From Bradyrhizobium sp. YR681 (GTDB lineage: Bacteria; Pseudomonadota; Alphaproteobacteria; Rhizobiales; Xanthobacteraceae): a DNA stretch of 40,455 nt. Positions within the stretch are counted from its first letter, which is position 1. Each line of letters opens with the position of its first letter. Shown piece after piece: positions 1 through 8,203 of this stretch. Both the position numbers and the translations under genes were made by a program. Below the pieces are notes generated by a model. That model saw only the letters and a list, made by a program, of their open reading frames with translations. It did not search any database and was not told the DNA's origin. The stretch is from the NCBI RefSeq assembly GCF_000282615.1, contig NZ_AKIY01000177.1, positions 1-40,455 on the forward strand. Direction: 5' to 3'.

Positions 1-65
1 GGACCAGCCGCTGTCGCTCGCGATGACGCGGCGTCATCGACGATGTCTGAGGTAAAATCCAGCAT
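1..65 (-). CDS. Possible 5' end of a gene running off the left edge
   Basis: On the minus strand an ATG at 63-65 is preceded by an AAGGA-like ribosome site about 8 nt upstream and stays open to the window edge. The predicted N-terminus begins MLDFTSDIVDD. Only 21 residues are visible, so no family can be named. It lies downstream of the GMC dehydrogenase pair on the same strand with about 105 bp between. It could be a chance open stretch. Confidence 0.3.
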   Translation of the reverse strand, partial: MLDFTSDIVDDAASSRATAAG

Positions 66-170
66 GGCAAGAGTCCTTGAGGCTCACACAGATGGTGGCC
101 TGGGCCCTGCGGCGCAAGTAGCCTGCCTGAAGGGCAGAGCTGGACTGCCGGATCTTGACTGCCCAGATGG

Positions 171-620
171 CTAGGGCGCCCGCCGTAGCGTGCCGGCTCT
201 CGCCTTGACCGGATCGAGCAGCGACCAGTCGCCATCCGGCAGCACATAGCCCTTGGGGAACGGCGCACGCAGATCGAGCCCGAGCGAGCGAAGCACGCGG
301 TCGTCGCGGTAGTAGCATTGCAGCACGACCCGAACGAGCGTCGCCCCCGCCGCGCCGCCGTTCTTTCGAAACTCCTGCGCCACCGCATCGCGCTGGGCGG
401 CATCGAGCTCGGCGAGCGGCTTTCCCGCCAGCTTTGCCAGATGATCGAGCGCCGCCGCCATTAACTTGGTGTCGCGACCGAGCGTCGCCAGCATGTCGGC
501 CTGAATCGCAGGATCGTCGGCACCCGGCACCTTGTACGCGTCGCTGGCGGGCACGATCATCGCGGCGACAGTGCGGAGGTCGTCGCGCTGCGTGCGTGTC
601 AATTGATTGTCTGCGGACAT
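171..620 (-). CDS. Gluconate 2-dehydrogenase subunit 3-like small subunit
   Basis: A 149-residue protein resembling the small subunit (subunit 3) of membrane-bound FAD gluconate/sugar dehydrogenases. The N-terminal part reads like the family's 'TLRAVAAMIVPASD' start, followed by helical segments and a short motif with a YYRDDRV core. In that family the small subunit helps fold and export the GMC flavoprotein. Here it starts 7 bp after the stop of the GMC gene, so the two are surely co-transcribed. Unlike many homologues it has no twin-arginine signal peptide and no membrane segment. The usual third subunit, a multihaem cytochrome c, is not next to it. The family call is from sequence pattern only. 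Confidence 0.72.
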   Translation of the reverse strand: MSADNQLTRTQRDDLRTVAAMIVPASDAYKVPGADDPAIQADMLATLGRDTKLMAAALDHLAKLAGKPLAELDAAQRDAVAQEFRKNGGAAGATLVRVVLQCYYRDDRVLRSLGLDLRAPFPKGYVLPDGDWSLLDPVKARAGTLRRAP

Positions 621-627
621 GGCGGCC

Positions 628-2226
628 TCAGTCGAACAAATTGGCGAGGCGCTGCTTCATCTGGTCGGCGATGTACAGCGCGAGGGCCTGGATGGTGGAG
701 GTCGGGTTCACGCCGCCCGAGGTGACGAAGATGCTGCCATCGACGATGAAGAGGTTTTTCACGTCGTGTGTACGGCCCCATTCGTTGACGACGGAGCGCG
801 AGGGATCGGTGCCCATCCGCGCGGTGCCGAGCAGATGCCAGCCACCCCACGGGATCGGCGAGTTCACGCAGATGTCGGTCGCACCGGCCGTTTCCAGAAC
901 CTCGCGGCCACGGGCGAGCGCGTGCTCCATCATCTTCCGGCTGTTCTCGCTGATCGTGTAATCGATCCTCGGCGCCGGAATGCCGTTGCTGTCCTTCAGG
1001 ACGGGATCGAGCGTGACGCGATTGTGCTCCTCCGGCAGGTCTTCGCAGATCGCGGAGAATCCCAGCCGGTGGCCGTTGAGCTTGCGGAACACACGGTGAT
1101 GATCCTCGCCCCAGGGCAGTATGCCCTTCTGCTCACTGACGACGGCCTCGAACACCGGCCCGGCCCCGCGCACGAACTGCACGCCATAGCCGCGCACGAA
1201 GCCACGCGACAGATCGGTGTCGTACCACTCCTTGCTCCACAGGCAGGTCGGCGGCGCACGGTTGCTGTCGGTCGGCTCCTTCACATAGCCGTAGATCTGC
1301 GCATAGGGATGGAACATCAAATTCTTGCCGACGAGGCCGGACGAATTGGCCAGACCGTTCGGAAAGCGCTCGGATTTCGAGTTGAGCAGCAGCCGCGGCG
1401 TGCCCACACCGTTGCAGGCGATGATGACCACATGGGCCGGCTGGAACTGCTCGACGCCGTCCTTGTCGTAATAGACCACGCCCGAGGCCATGCCGTTCTC
1501 GTCGGTGGTGATCTCGCGCACCCGGCAATGGGTGCGCAGCTCGACGCCGGCGCGGACCGCCTGCGGCCAATAGGTGATGTCGGTCGAGGATTTTGCGCCC
1601 TGCGCGCAGGCCGGCGTGCAATGGCCAAGATTGATGCAACGTGCGCGGCCCTCATAGTCGGTGGTCGCGACCGTCGTGTCCGATGGCCACCAGTGCCAGC
1701 CGAGCTTGTTCATAGCCTTGCCGATGATGGCGCCGGACAATCCCATCGGCTGCTGCGGCATCGGCGGATGCGTCAGCGGCGACAGCGGATCGCCCGAGAG
1801 CCCCGACGTGCCCATGATCCGGTCGTTCTCCTCGAAGAACGGCGTCAGCGCGTCGTAGTCGATCGGCCAATCGTCTGCGACGCCGTCGAGCGTCTTCACC
1901 TTGAAATCGGAGGGATGCAGCCGCGGCCAGTGCGCGGTGTACATCACCGTGGAGCCGCCGACCGCGTTGTAGTTGACGACCTTGATCGGCGAATTGTCGT
2001 CGTTGATCGGGTAGTCCTCAGGGCGGCCGCGGACGTTGGGGCTCGACGACCACTCGCCGTAGAACTTCGCCTCCCAGTCCCGGCCTGTGCTCGGATATTC
2101 CGCCGGATTCATCCAGCCGCCCTGCTCCAGGCAGAGGATGTGCATCTTGGTCTCGGCCAGCGACCACGCCACCGCGGCGCCTGAAGCGCCGGCGCCGATG
2201 ATCAGGACGTCCACAGGGTCTTTCAA
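628..2226 (-). CDS. GMC-family FAD-dependent oxidoreductase (dehydrogenase large subunit)
   Basis: A 532-residue flavoprotein that oxidises an alcohol or sugar using FAD. The Rossmann FAD motif (VLIIGAGASGAAVAW) sits within the first 20 residues. The C-terminus has the GMC signature: a His in GGWHLLGTARMG, then the FAD-closing VDGSIF...GVNPTSTIQAL stretch with the catalytic-type Asn. I place the start at a TTG (2224-2226). A GGGAGGA ribosome site lies 7 nt upstream, and the FAD motif begins only about 7 residues later. The longer reading frame to 2346 adds an unfolded-looking 40-residue leader with no ribosome site. The nearby ATG is out of frame and hits a stop at once. It forms an operon with the subunit-3-like gene. 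Substrate unknown; gluconate or another polyol is possible. Confidence 0.9.
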   Translation of the reverse strand: MKDPVDVLIIGAGASGAAVAWSLAETKMHILCLEQGGWMNPAEYPSTGRDWEAKFYGEWSSSPNVRGRPEDYPINDDNSPIKVVNYNAVGGSTVMYTAHWPRLHPSDFKVKTLDGVADDWPIDYDALTPFFEENDRIMGTSGLSGDPLSPLTHPPMPQQPMGLSGAIIGKAMNKLGWHWWPSDTTVATTDYEGRARCINLGHCTPACAQGAKSSTDITYWPQAVRAGVELRTHCRVREITTDENGMASGVVYYDKDGVEQFQPAHVVIIACNGVGTPRLLLNSKSERFPNGLANSSGLVGKNLMFHPYAQIYGYVKEPTDSNRAPPTCLWSKEWYDTDLSRGFVRGYGVQFVRGAGPVFEAVVSEQKGILPWGEDHHRVFRKLNGHRLGFSAICEDLPEEHNRVTLDPVLKDSNGIPAPRIDYTISENSRKMMEHALARGREVLETAGATDICVNSPIPWGGWHLLGTARMGTDPSRSVVNEWGRTHDVKNLFIVDGSIFVTSGGVNPTSTIQALALYIADQMKQRLANLFD

Positions 2227-2425
2227 AGCATCGTCCTCCCGCCCTCGCCGCTTCCCGGGCGATCCGGCCACGCAATCTTTGTCTACAGCGCCGGACGATA
2301 TGGGCAGAGTGCCCGGCGAGTAAAGGCTCGCGGGCGAATGTCGCACCTCGCAGGGCGCAGACCATTGGTATCGTCCTCTCCGGATGCTAGGAACGAAGCG
2401 TCAGAGCCATCGATAGCGAGATCGC

Positions 2426-3214
2426 ATGTCCTTCAGGAATTCATTTGCTGCCGCCCGCGCTTTCGCGCTTGTTTTGTGTCTCGCTCTGTCCGGCTTTCTG
2501 GGGACCTCCGGCCCGGCCACCGCGCTGACGGCCGCTGCGACCGTCCGGGATGCCAATTCCATCCAGCTTGGCGACGTCACCTATCGCCTCGATGGCGTCG
2601 ACGCACCGGAGCTGGACCAGGTCTGCATCGACGATCACGCCGATCCCTGGACCTGCGGCATCGACGCCCGCGACCAGTTGGCCAAGCTGATCAACAAACG
2701 CTCCGTGCGCTGTGACGATGTCGGGCCGGAAAAGAGCTTTGGCAAGCGGCACCGCGCGATCTGCACGGCCGAAGGCGACAAGGCCAGCCTGAACGAGCAG
2801 CTGGTCAAGCTCGGCTATGCCATCGCCCGCGAGCCGATCAAGGCGAACGTCAAGCCGGCGGCGGCTGAAGCCAAGACGGCCTCGGTCGGCATCTGGAAGG
2901 GCTGCTTTGTTGCACCGCAAGAATTCCGCACCGGCAAGAAGGATGGCACCCTGCTCGGCGCCGCCTGCCGCTCGGATCGCGACAAGGAAATCCGCGCCGT
3001 GCTGTTCCCCGAGGATCTGACCATGCCGCCGAGCTGTGCCATCAAGGGCAAGCTCGCGGTGCGCGCGCGCGTCACCGGCAATATCGGCATCTATCATCTG
3101 CGGGGCTGCCCGAGCTACCCCGCGACCACCAAGCCGGACCGCTGGTTCTGCTCGGAGGACGACGCCCAGGCCGCGGGCTTCCGCAAGGCCTACAATTGCC
3201 GCCGGCCAAAGTGA
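2426..3214 (+). CDS. Secreted thermonuclease-like (SNase fold) protein with C-terminal sunset-type domain
   Basis: A 262-residue protein with an N-terminal signal peptide (hydrophobic residues about 11-28, cleavage near ATA-LT), so likely periplasmic. Residues about 38-155 match the staphylococcal nuclease fold: RLDGVDAPE supplies equivalents of Arg35, Asp40 and Glu43 (here R54, D59, E62), and the later [11 protein letters not shown] strand supplies the Arg87 region. The calcium ligand Asp21 position reads Asn (DANS, N44, instead of DGDT), so nuclease activity is doubtful. Residues about 205-262 form a second unit ending [10 protein letters not shown]...[17 protein letters not shown], like the 'sunset' domain that follows some bacterial nucleases. 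It stands alone and is divergent from the GMC gene; the ribosome site before the ATG is weak. Confidence 0.82.
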   Translation: MSFRNSFAAARAFALVLCLALSGFLGTSGPATALTAAATVRDANSIQLGDVTYRLDGVDAPELDQVCIDDHADPWTCGIDARDQLAKLINKRSVRCDDVGPEKSFGKRHRAICTAEGDKASLNEQLVKLGYAIAREPIKANVKPAAAEAKTASVGIWKGCFVAPQEFRTGKKDGTLLGAACRSDRDKEIRAVLFPEDLTMPPSCAIKGKLAVRARVTGNIGIYHLRGCPSYPATTKPDRWFCSEDDAQAAGFRKAYNCRRPK

Positions 3215-3267
3215 ACAGGTGGTTCACGCAGCCGTGAGTGGTGGCCGGAGACAGTATTGATCCGGAA

Positions 3268-3297
3268 TTGAACTTCGCCGGAAGTTGCTTCATTTAT
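3268..3297 (+). promoter_or_regulatory. Candidate sigma-70 promoter of the small RNA
   Basis: TTGAAC (3268-3273) is followed after 18 bp by ATTTAT (3292-3297). This is the best promoter-like pair in the gap between the SNase-like gene and the SDR, and it would start a transcript near 3304. It precedes two hairpins and a strong terminator but no open reading frame. Match by eye only. Confidence 0.45.
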
Positions 3298-3303
3298 GAG
3301 CCT

Positions 3304-3419
3304 ACGCAAGCGCCTTGCGCGAGCGTTTCCTTGGCAGCAATCCGGTTTCGGATTGCCTTGCTCGGGCGTTTCCTCCCTAGACTTGGGCCGCTTGTCACAA
3401 CAAGCGGCTCTTCTTTTTT
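3304..3419 (+). ncRNA. Probable trans-acting small RNA with anti-Shine-Dalgarno motif (alpha-r8/MmgR-like)
   Basis: A stretch of about 115 nt without a reading frame, bounded by a promoter-like pair and a strong intrinsic terminator. It folds by eye as a 5' hairpin GCAATCCG/CGGATTGC (3337-3344 with 3349-3356, loop GTTT), a single-stranded linker containing TTTCCTCCCT (3369-3378), and the terminator stem at 3387-3408. The decamer is complementary to a ribosome-binding site. From memory it is also the conserved core of the rhizobial alpha-r8 (MmgR) small RNA family, which shares this hairpin, anti-SD linker and terminator plan. A second GCGTTTCCT copy occurs at about 3323. The 5' end is inferred; the core RNA could start near 3333. 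Confidence 0.65.
3387..3419 (+). terminator. Strong Rho-independent terminator
   Basis: A perfect 9-bp stem GCCGCTTGT/ACAAGCGGC (3387-3395 with 3400-3408, loop CACA) is followed by a pyrimidine run TCTTCTTTTTT (3409-3419). It is the only textbook intrinsic terminator noticed in the window, and it ends the putative small RNA rather than a protein gene. Confidence 0.85.
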
Positions 3420-3500
3420 GTCGGGCCGCAAGCCGGCATGATCGGCCTTCAGTCGCCGCCCGCCCGTGCTATCCTGGTAAAAAAGCCGGGAGAAAACGTC

Positions 3501-4301
3501 ATGCGACTGAACGACAAGATCGCCATCGTGGTCGGCGCCGGCCAGAGTCCCGGCGAAGGCATGGGCAATGGCCGCGCCACCGCGCTCACCTTTGCGCGCG
3601 AAGGAGCAAAGGTCTTATGCGTCGACCATCATCTGGAATCGGCGCAGGAAACCGTCGATCTGATCGCAGCGAAACATGGCACCGCCGCGGCTTTCAAGGC
3701 CGACGTCACCAACGCTGCCGATATCAGGGCTATGGTGCGGGACGCGCAGACGCGCTGGGGCCGGATCGACGTGTTGCATAACAATGTCGGCGTCAGCCTG
3801 TCCGGCGGCGATGCCGAGCTGCTGGAGATCACCGAGGAGGCGTTCGACCGCGTCGTCGCCATCAATCTGAAGAGCTGCATCCTGGCAGCCAAGGAAGTCA
3901 TCCCGATCATGCGCGCGCAGAAGAGCGGCGCCATCATCAACATCTCCTCGATGGCCGCGATCACGACTTATCCTTATGTTGCTTACAAGGCGACGAAGTC
4001 GGCGATGATCGCCTTCACCGAGCAACTCGCCTACCAGAATGCCCAATACGGCATCCGCGCCAACGTGATTTTGCCGGGCCTGATGAATACGCCGATGGCC
4101 GTCGACACGCGTGCCCGCGAATGGTCCAAGACCCGCGCCGAAGTCGAAGCCGAGCGCGACAGCAAGGTGCCGCTGCGCAAGAAGATGGGAACGGGATGGG
4201 ACGTCGCGAATGCCGCGCTGTTCCTGGCGTCGGACGAGGCGAACTTCATCACCGGCGTGACGCTGCCGGTGGATGGCGGGGCCAGTGTGAGGCGGGGATA
4301 G
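3501..4301 (+). CDS. SDR-family NAD(P)-dependent oxidoreductase
   Basis: A 266-residue classical short-chain dehydrogenase. The cofactor loop is the extended form GAGQSPGEGMGNGRA (residues 12-26), found in one SDR subgroup, instead of plain TGxxxGIG. NNVG (94-97), the catalytic Ser in INISS (147-150), and Y162-K-A-T-K166 are all present, and the C-terminus ends FITGVTLPVDGG. The reading frame opens at 3438, but the ATG at 3501 gives the normal SDR N-terminus and has a GGGAGAAAA site ahead of it. It is a single gene between a small RNA terminator and a convergent dehydrogenase gene. It should oxidise or reduce a hydroxyl/keto group; substrate unknown. Confidence 0.9.
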   Translation: MRLNDKIAIVVGAGQSPGEGMGNGRATALTFAREGAKVLCVDHHLESAQETVDLIAAKHGTAAAFKADVTNAADIRAMVRDAQTRWGRIDVLHNNVGVSLSGGDAELLEITEEAFDRVVAINLKSCILAAKEVIPIMRAQKSGAIINISSMAAITTYPYVAYKATKSAMIAFTEQLAYQNAQYGIRANVILPGLMNTPMAVDTRAREWSKTRAEVEAERDSKVPLRKKMGTGWDVANAALFLASDEANFITGVTLPVDGGASVRRG

Positions 4302-4346
4302 AAGCGAGCGTTGTGCCGCACCCTCGCCTCTGGCGAGTGTGCACCT

Positions 4347-5687
4347 TCACCGCGGCGCGCTGGTCACCCGCCAGATCGTGCCATTGCCATCTTCCGACAG
4401 CAGCAGCGATCCATCAATCGCGACCGCAACGCCCACCGGCCTTCCCCACACATCCGTGTCGTTCACCACGAACCCCGTGACGAAATCCTCGTACTCTCCG
4501 GTCGGCTTGCCGTCCTTCATCTTGATGCGGATCACCTTGTAGCCGGTGCGCTTCGAGCGGTTCCAGGAGCCGTGCTCGGCGGCAAAGGCATCGCCCTGAT
4601 ACTCCGGTGGAAACTGCGCGCCCTGGTAGAACGTCATGCCGAGCGAGGCCGAGTGCGGCTGGATCAGCACGTCGGGCACCGTCACCTTGTCCTTGATATC
4701 CGGCCGCGCACCGGCATGGCGCGGGTCCTCGTTGCCGCCGATGTAGAACCACGGCCAGCCGTAGAAACCGCCCTCTTTCACGGAGGTCACATAATCGGGC
4801 ACGAGATCGTCGCCGAGACCGTCGCGCTCATTGGTCGAGCACCAGGGCAAACCTGTCTGCGGCTGGATCGCGAGGCCAACGCAATTGCGGATGCCGGTGG
4901 CGTAGATCTTCCGGTCCTTGCCATCGGGACCGAAAGCCAGCACAGCGGCGCGCTCGGTCTCGCTCGCCCACGCGGCGCCAAGCGGCTGCGTTTTCGCCCA
5001 CGCCTCCAGTCCACCCGGCGGCGTGCCCATGCCCTCGGCGACATTGCTGAGCGACCCGACCGAGACCAGCATGCGCTTGTCGTCAGTCGTGACGACGATG
5101 TCGCGGGTGGAATGGCCGCCGTCATGCGGCAGGCTCGCCACGATCGTCTCCGCCTTGCCGCGCGCCTTGAGATCACCCGCCTGATAGGGAAAGCGGACCA
5201 CGCTGTCGGTGTTGGCGACATAGACCCATTGCGGATTGTCGCCGGTCGGAAAGAAGGCGATGCCGAATGGCTGCCGCAGGCCGCTGGCAAACACCTCATT
5301 GGTCGCGACCTTGCCGGCCTCGCCAGTACGCAGCACGCGGACGATACCGGCCCGCGTCTCCGCAACAAAGACATCGCCGTTCGGCGCCACGCGTATGATG
5401 CGCGGCGCGCGCAGCCCTTCGGCGAACAACTCGATCTTGAAGCCCTGGGGCACCTGAAGCGCGGCCTCCGGCGGACGCGGCACCACCCGCGAGGAGCTCG
5501 CGACCGACCGCGTGGCGCCGGGCCTGACCAGATCCTGCGGCCGGATCAGCCTGACCATGCCGGGCTTGTCGGCCTGCCAATCCCCGTAAGCGTCCCTGCC
5601 TTGCAACACCGGCTCGGCCTGCGCAGATGTCGCGGCCGCAACCAGCAATCCCGCAGCCATTGCCACGGACCATATCCGGCTTTTCAC
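4347..5687 (-). CDS. Periplasmic PQQ-type sorbosone/glucose dehydrogenase-like protein
   Basis: A 446-residue beta-propeller protein of the soluble aldose / L-sorbosone dehydrogenase family (GSDH domain). A signal peptide (about residues 1-24, ending ATSAQA-EP) places it in the periplasm. Family hallmarks seen are QGFKIELFAEGLRAPR, then NGDVFVAET, IRNCVGLAIQP, and AAEHGSWNRSKRTGY, with GRPVGVAVAIDGSLLLSEDGNGTIWRV at the end. The start is a GTG (5685-5687) with GGGGAGG about 8 nt upstream; the upstream extension lacks a site and would spoil the signal peptide. The family uses PQQ and passes electrons to a cytochrome, but no cytochrome gene adjoins. A paralogue lies at 24856-26121. Confidence 0.85.
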   Translation of the reverse strand: MKSRIWSVAMAAGLLVAAATSAQAEPVLQGRDAYGDWQADKPGMVRLIRPQDLVRPGATRSVASSSRVVPRPPEAALQVPQGFKIELFAEGLRAPRIIRVAPNGDVFVAETRAGIVRVLRTGEAGKVATNEVFASGLRQPFGIAFFPTGDNPQWVYVANTDSVVRFPYQAGDLKARGKAETIVASLPHDGGHSTRDIVVTTDDKRMLVSVGSLSNVAEGMGTPPGGLEAWAKTQPLGAAWASETERAAVLAFGPDGKDRKIYATGIRNCVGLAIQPQTGLPWCSTNERDGLGDDLVPDYVTSVKEGGFYGWPWFYIGGNEDPRHAGARPDIKDKVTVPDVLIQPHSASLGMTFYQGAQFPPEYQGDAFAAEHGSWNRSKRTGYKVIRIKMKDGKPTGEYEDFVTGFVVNDTDVWGRPVGVAVAIDGSLLLSEDGNGTIWRVTSAPR

Positions 5688-5918
5688 GTCGTTGTCCTCC
5701 CCGGCCTGCACGTTTCGCGCGTCGACGCCAATCGAGCCGTAAACGGTCTGCGACAGGCAAAGCGGCTGCCGCATCCCACATCAGCTCATGCCCGCACGAT
5801 GTGCATCAGCCGCGATCCATCATACTGGAAAATGCCGCCAATCGATGCGACACATTGTAAGGGCGAGGCCGCCGGTTGCGGTCATCAAAGCTGCGGCATC
5901 GCAATTGATGGGGTGATC

Positions 5919-7109
5919 ATGTGGGGATCCATCATATCGGAATGGGCGAGCCTGCTGCTGCGCTGGCTGCACGTGGTGGCGGCGATCGCCTGGATCGGCA
6001 GTTCCTTCTATTTCATCGCCCTCGACCTCAGCCTCAAGCCCAAGGGTGATTTGCCTGATGGCGTGCAGGGCGAGGCCTGGCAGGTCCATGGCGGCGGCTT
6101 CTACAGGATCATGAAATATCTGGTCGCGCCCGCGCAGATGCCGGACGAGCTCACCTGGTTCAAGTGGGAGGCCTACACCACCTGGCTGTCCGGCTTCGCG
6201 CTGATGGTGGTGGTCTACTATCTCGAGGCCGACCTGTTCCTGGTCGACAAGTCGATCCTCGACCTCACGCCCTTCCAGGCCGGCTTGTTCAGCTTCTTTA
6301 GCCTCGCACTGGCGTGGTTGCTCTATGAAGCCGCCTGCCGCACTGGCCTTGCCCAGCGCGAGCTGCCCTTCGCCATCGGCGGCTATGTCTTTCTGGTCGC
6401 GCTGACCTATGCCTTCACCCATGTGCTGAGCGGCCGCGGCGCCTTCAACCAGATCGGCGCGCTCATCGGCACCATCATGGTCGCCAACGTCTTCGCGGTG
6501 ATCATCCCGAACCAGAAGAAGATCGTGGCTGCGCTGATCGCGGGACAGGCGCCCGACCCAAAGCTCGGCAAGACCAGCAAGGAGCGCTCGGTCCACAACA
6601 ACTATTTGACGCTGCCCGTGGTCGTGCTGATGATCAGCAACCACTACCCCCTGCTCTACGCCACCCGCTTCAACTGGATCATCGTCGCGATCATCCTGGC
6701 GCTCGGCCCGGTGATCCGCCACTTCTTCAACGAGGGCCATGCCGGGCGCAAATCGCCGTGGTGGGTGTGGGGCGTCGCAGCAGCTGGCGTGATCGCAATT
6801 CTCTTCCTCTCCGCGGCCGGACCGCGCGAGGTCAAGACGGGTGCGCTGTCGGCGCCCGTTACGGTCGCCAATGTCGAGGAGATCGTGATGTCCCGCTGCA
6901 GCATGTGCCACGCGGCCGAGCCGGTGTGGGCCGGGATCGTCACCGCGCCGAAAGGCATTCTTCTCGATGCGCCCGAACACATCCAGCGCAACATCCGCCT
7001 GATCGGCCGCGTCGCCGCCTGGTCCACCGCAATGCCGCCGGGCAACATCACCGAGATGACCAGTGAGGAGCGCGCCGTCCTCGCCGCCTATATCGAGCAG
7101 GCTCGCTGA
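5919..7109 (+). CDS. puuD: Urate hydroxylase PuuD (membrane protein with C-terminal cytochrome c domain)
   Basis: A 396-residue integral membrane protein with about eight hydrophobic segments in residues 8-305, starting WASLLLRWLHVVAAIAWIGSSFYFIALD. A C-terminal c-type cytochrome domain carries haem motif CSMCH (residues 327-331) and a distal Met region (STAMPPGN). This architecture is that of PuuD, which oxidises urate to 5-hydroxyisourate at the membrane and feeds electrons to the respiratory chain instead of making peroxide. The frame is open far upstream, but the membrane protein begins at the ATG 5919 (or GTG 5913). No other purine-catabolism gene (allantoinase, OHCU decarboxylase, HIU hydrolase, xanthine dehydrogenase) is in the window, so it is isolated here. 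Confidence 0.9.
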   Translation: MWGSIISEWASLLLRWLHVVAAIAWIGSSFYFIALDLSLKPKGDLPDGVQGEAWQVHGGGFYRIMKYLVAPAQMPDELTWFKWEAYTTWLSGFALMVVVYYLEADLFLVDKSILDLTPFQAGLFSFFSLALAWLLYEAACRTGLAQRELPFAIGGYVFLVALTYAFTHVLSGRGAFNQIGALIGTIMVANVFAVIIPNQKKIVAALIAGQAPDPKLGKTSKERSVHNNYLTLPVVVLMISNHYPLLYATRFNWIIVAIILALGPVIRHFFNEGHAGRKSPWWVWGVAAAGVIAILFLSAAGPREVKTGALSAPVTVANVEEIVMSRCSMCHAAEPVWAGIVTAPKGILLDAPEHIQRNIRLIGRVAAWSTAMPPGNITEMTSEERAVLAAYIEQAR

Positions 7110-7137
7110 CGCCATCGCGCGCCGATGCTGCATTTCG

Positions 7138-7152
7138 CGGAATGAAATTCCG
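7138..7152. repeat. 15-bp perfect inverted repeat CGGAAT-GAA-ATTCCG
   Basis: Six-base arms around a three-base centre, 29 bp after the puuD stop and 115 bp before the next start. It could be a weak hairpin or an operator of the downstream glyoxalase-like gene. No U-run follows. Confidence 0.4.
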
Positions 7153-7267
7153 GCTTCTCCCCCGATTTGAAAATGACTTGACCGCCCATCCGGCGTAGAC
7201 AGGATGAGCGGCCGCCGGTGCGGTCCAGGTTCAGCGCAAGTCCAGTTTGCATTCGGGGATAAGAACA

Positions 7268-8125
7268 GTGGCCCTCAAGAACGTCATCGGTATCGACCAC
7301 GCCGTGGTCATGGTTCAGGACCTCGACAAGGCCGCCGAGAACTACCGGCAACTCGGCTTCACCATCTCGCCGCGCGGCACCCATAGCGCGCATATGGGCA
7401 CCGGCAACTACACCATCATGTTCGACCCCGACTACATGGAGCTGCTCGGCGTGCTCGTGGCGACCGAGCACAACGCGCCGGCTCGCACCTTCGTCGAGAG
7501 GCACGGTGAGGGCATCGAGCGCATCGCCTTCACGGCGATCGACAGCGCCGCAGGCGCAGAGGAGATCCGCGCGCGGGGCCTGGAGCCGATCGGTCCGACC
7601 GATTTCGAACGGCCGGTGACGTTGCCAGACGGAACCGTTTCGGCGGCGAAGTTCCGCACCTTCATGTGGCCGACCGCGGAAGCGCCCGGCGGCGTGCGCA
7701 TCTTCGCCTGCCAGCACAAGACCCGCGAGACGGTGTGGATTCCCGAGCTCATGAAGCACGCCAATGCAGCCAAGCGGATCAAGCAGACGCTGATCGCGAC
7801 GCCGGAGCCCGCGACGGAAGCCGCGCATCTCGGCCGCCTGATCGACCGCGAACCGAAGGCTGAGGCCGACGGTGCGGTCGCTGTGCCCTCCGGCGGCGAT
7901 CGCGCCGACTTCGTCTATCTGACGCTGGACCAACTCGGCAAACGCTATCCCGGCGTTCCGCTCGCGGGTCTCTCCGCGCGCGGCGGCGCCGCCCTGGTGC
8001 TCGTCAGCGGCGATCTCGCGGCAACCGAGAAGGCACTGGGTTCGGCCGCCGTCCGCAGCGGCCCTGCGATCGTCGTGCCGCCGGCCAAGGCCAACGGCAC
8101 CCTGCTCGCCTTCGTTGCGGGCTGA
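7268..8125 (+). CDS. VOC/glyoxalase-like domain protein
   Basis: A 285-residue cytoplasmic protein. The first half (about residues 3-130) follows the vicinal-oxygen-chelate pattern of the glyoxalase-like family: IGIDHAVVMVQDLDKAAENYRQLGF, then GTGNYTIMFDPDYMELLGV, and ERIAFTAID. The His in GIDHAV and the Glu in YMELLGV are the usual metal ligands. The second half is more divergent and probably repeats the fold. The start chosen is GTG 7268-7270, giving the normal family N-terminus just after a GGGGA site; a TTG at 7247 is the alternative. The reaction is unknown; members include lyases, isomerases and dioxygenases. It is a single gene between puuD and a small conserved gene. Confidence 0.8.
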   Translation: MALKNVIGIDHAVVMVQDLDKAAENYRQLGFTISPRGTHSAHMGTGNYTIMFDPDYMELLGVLVATEHNAPARTFVERHGEGIERIAFTAIDSAAGAEEIRARGLEPIGPTDFERPVTLPDGTVSAAKFRTFMWPTAEAPGGVRIFACQHKTRETVWIPELMKHANAAKRIKQTLIATPEPATEAAHLGRLIDREPKAEADGAVAVPSGGDRADFVYLTLDQLGKRYPGVPLAGLSARGGAALVLVSGDLAATEKALGSAAVRSGPAIVVPPAKANGTLLAFVAG

Positions 8126-8203
8126 TTTTAACTAATTCTTTAACGTGTGTTTACCCGGCGGCTCTAGGATTCCCGGCAATCCAAGCCGTCCGGGGTCAAG
8201 CGC

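Noticed and set aside
607..2184. Long plus-strand frame opposite the GMC gene
   Set aside because: Antisense shadow of a GC-rich gene; low-complexity, His/Arg/Asp-rich translation with no domain, while the minus strand gives a full GMC protein.
4311..5918. Upstream in-frame extension of puuD
   Set aside because: It lies opposite the sorbosone dehydrogenase gene and has a shadow-like composition; PuuD begins at 5919.
8128..8144. CtrA-like TTAA...TTAAC site before the 91-aa gene
   Set aside because: Half-sites are 8 bp apart, not the required 7, and the region is AT-rich anyway.
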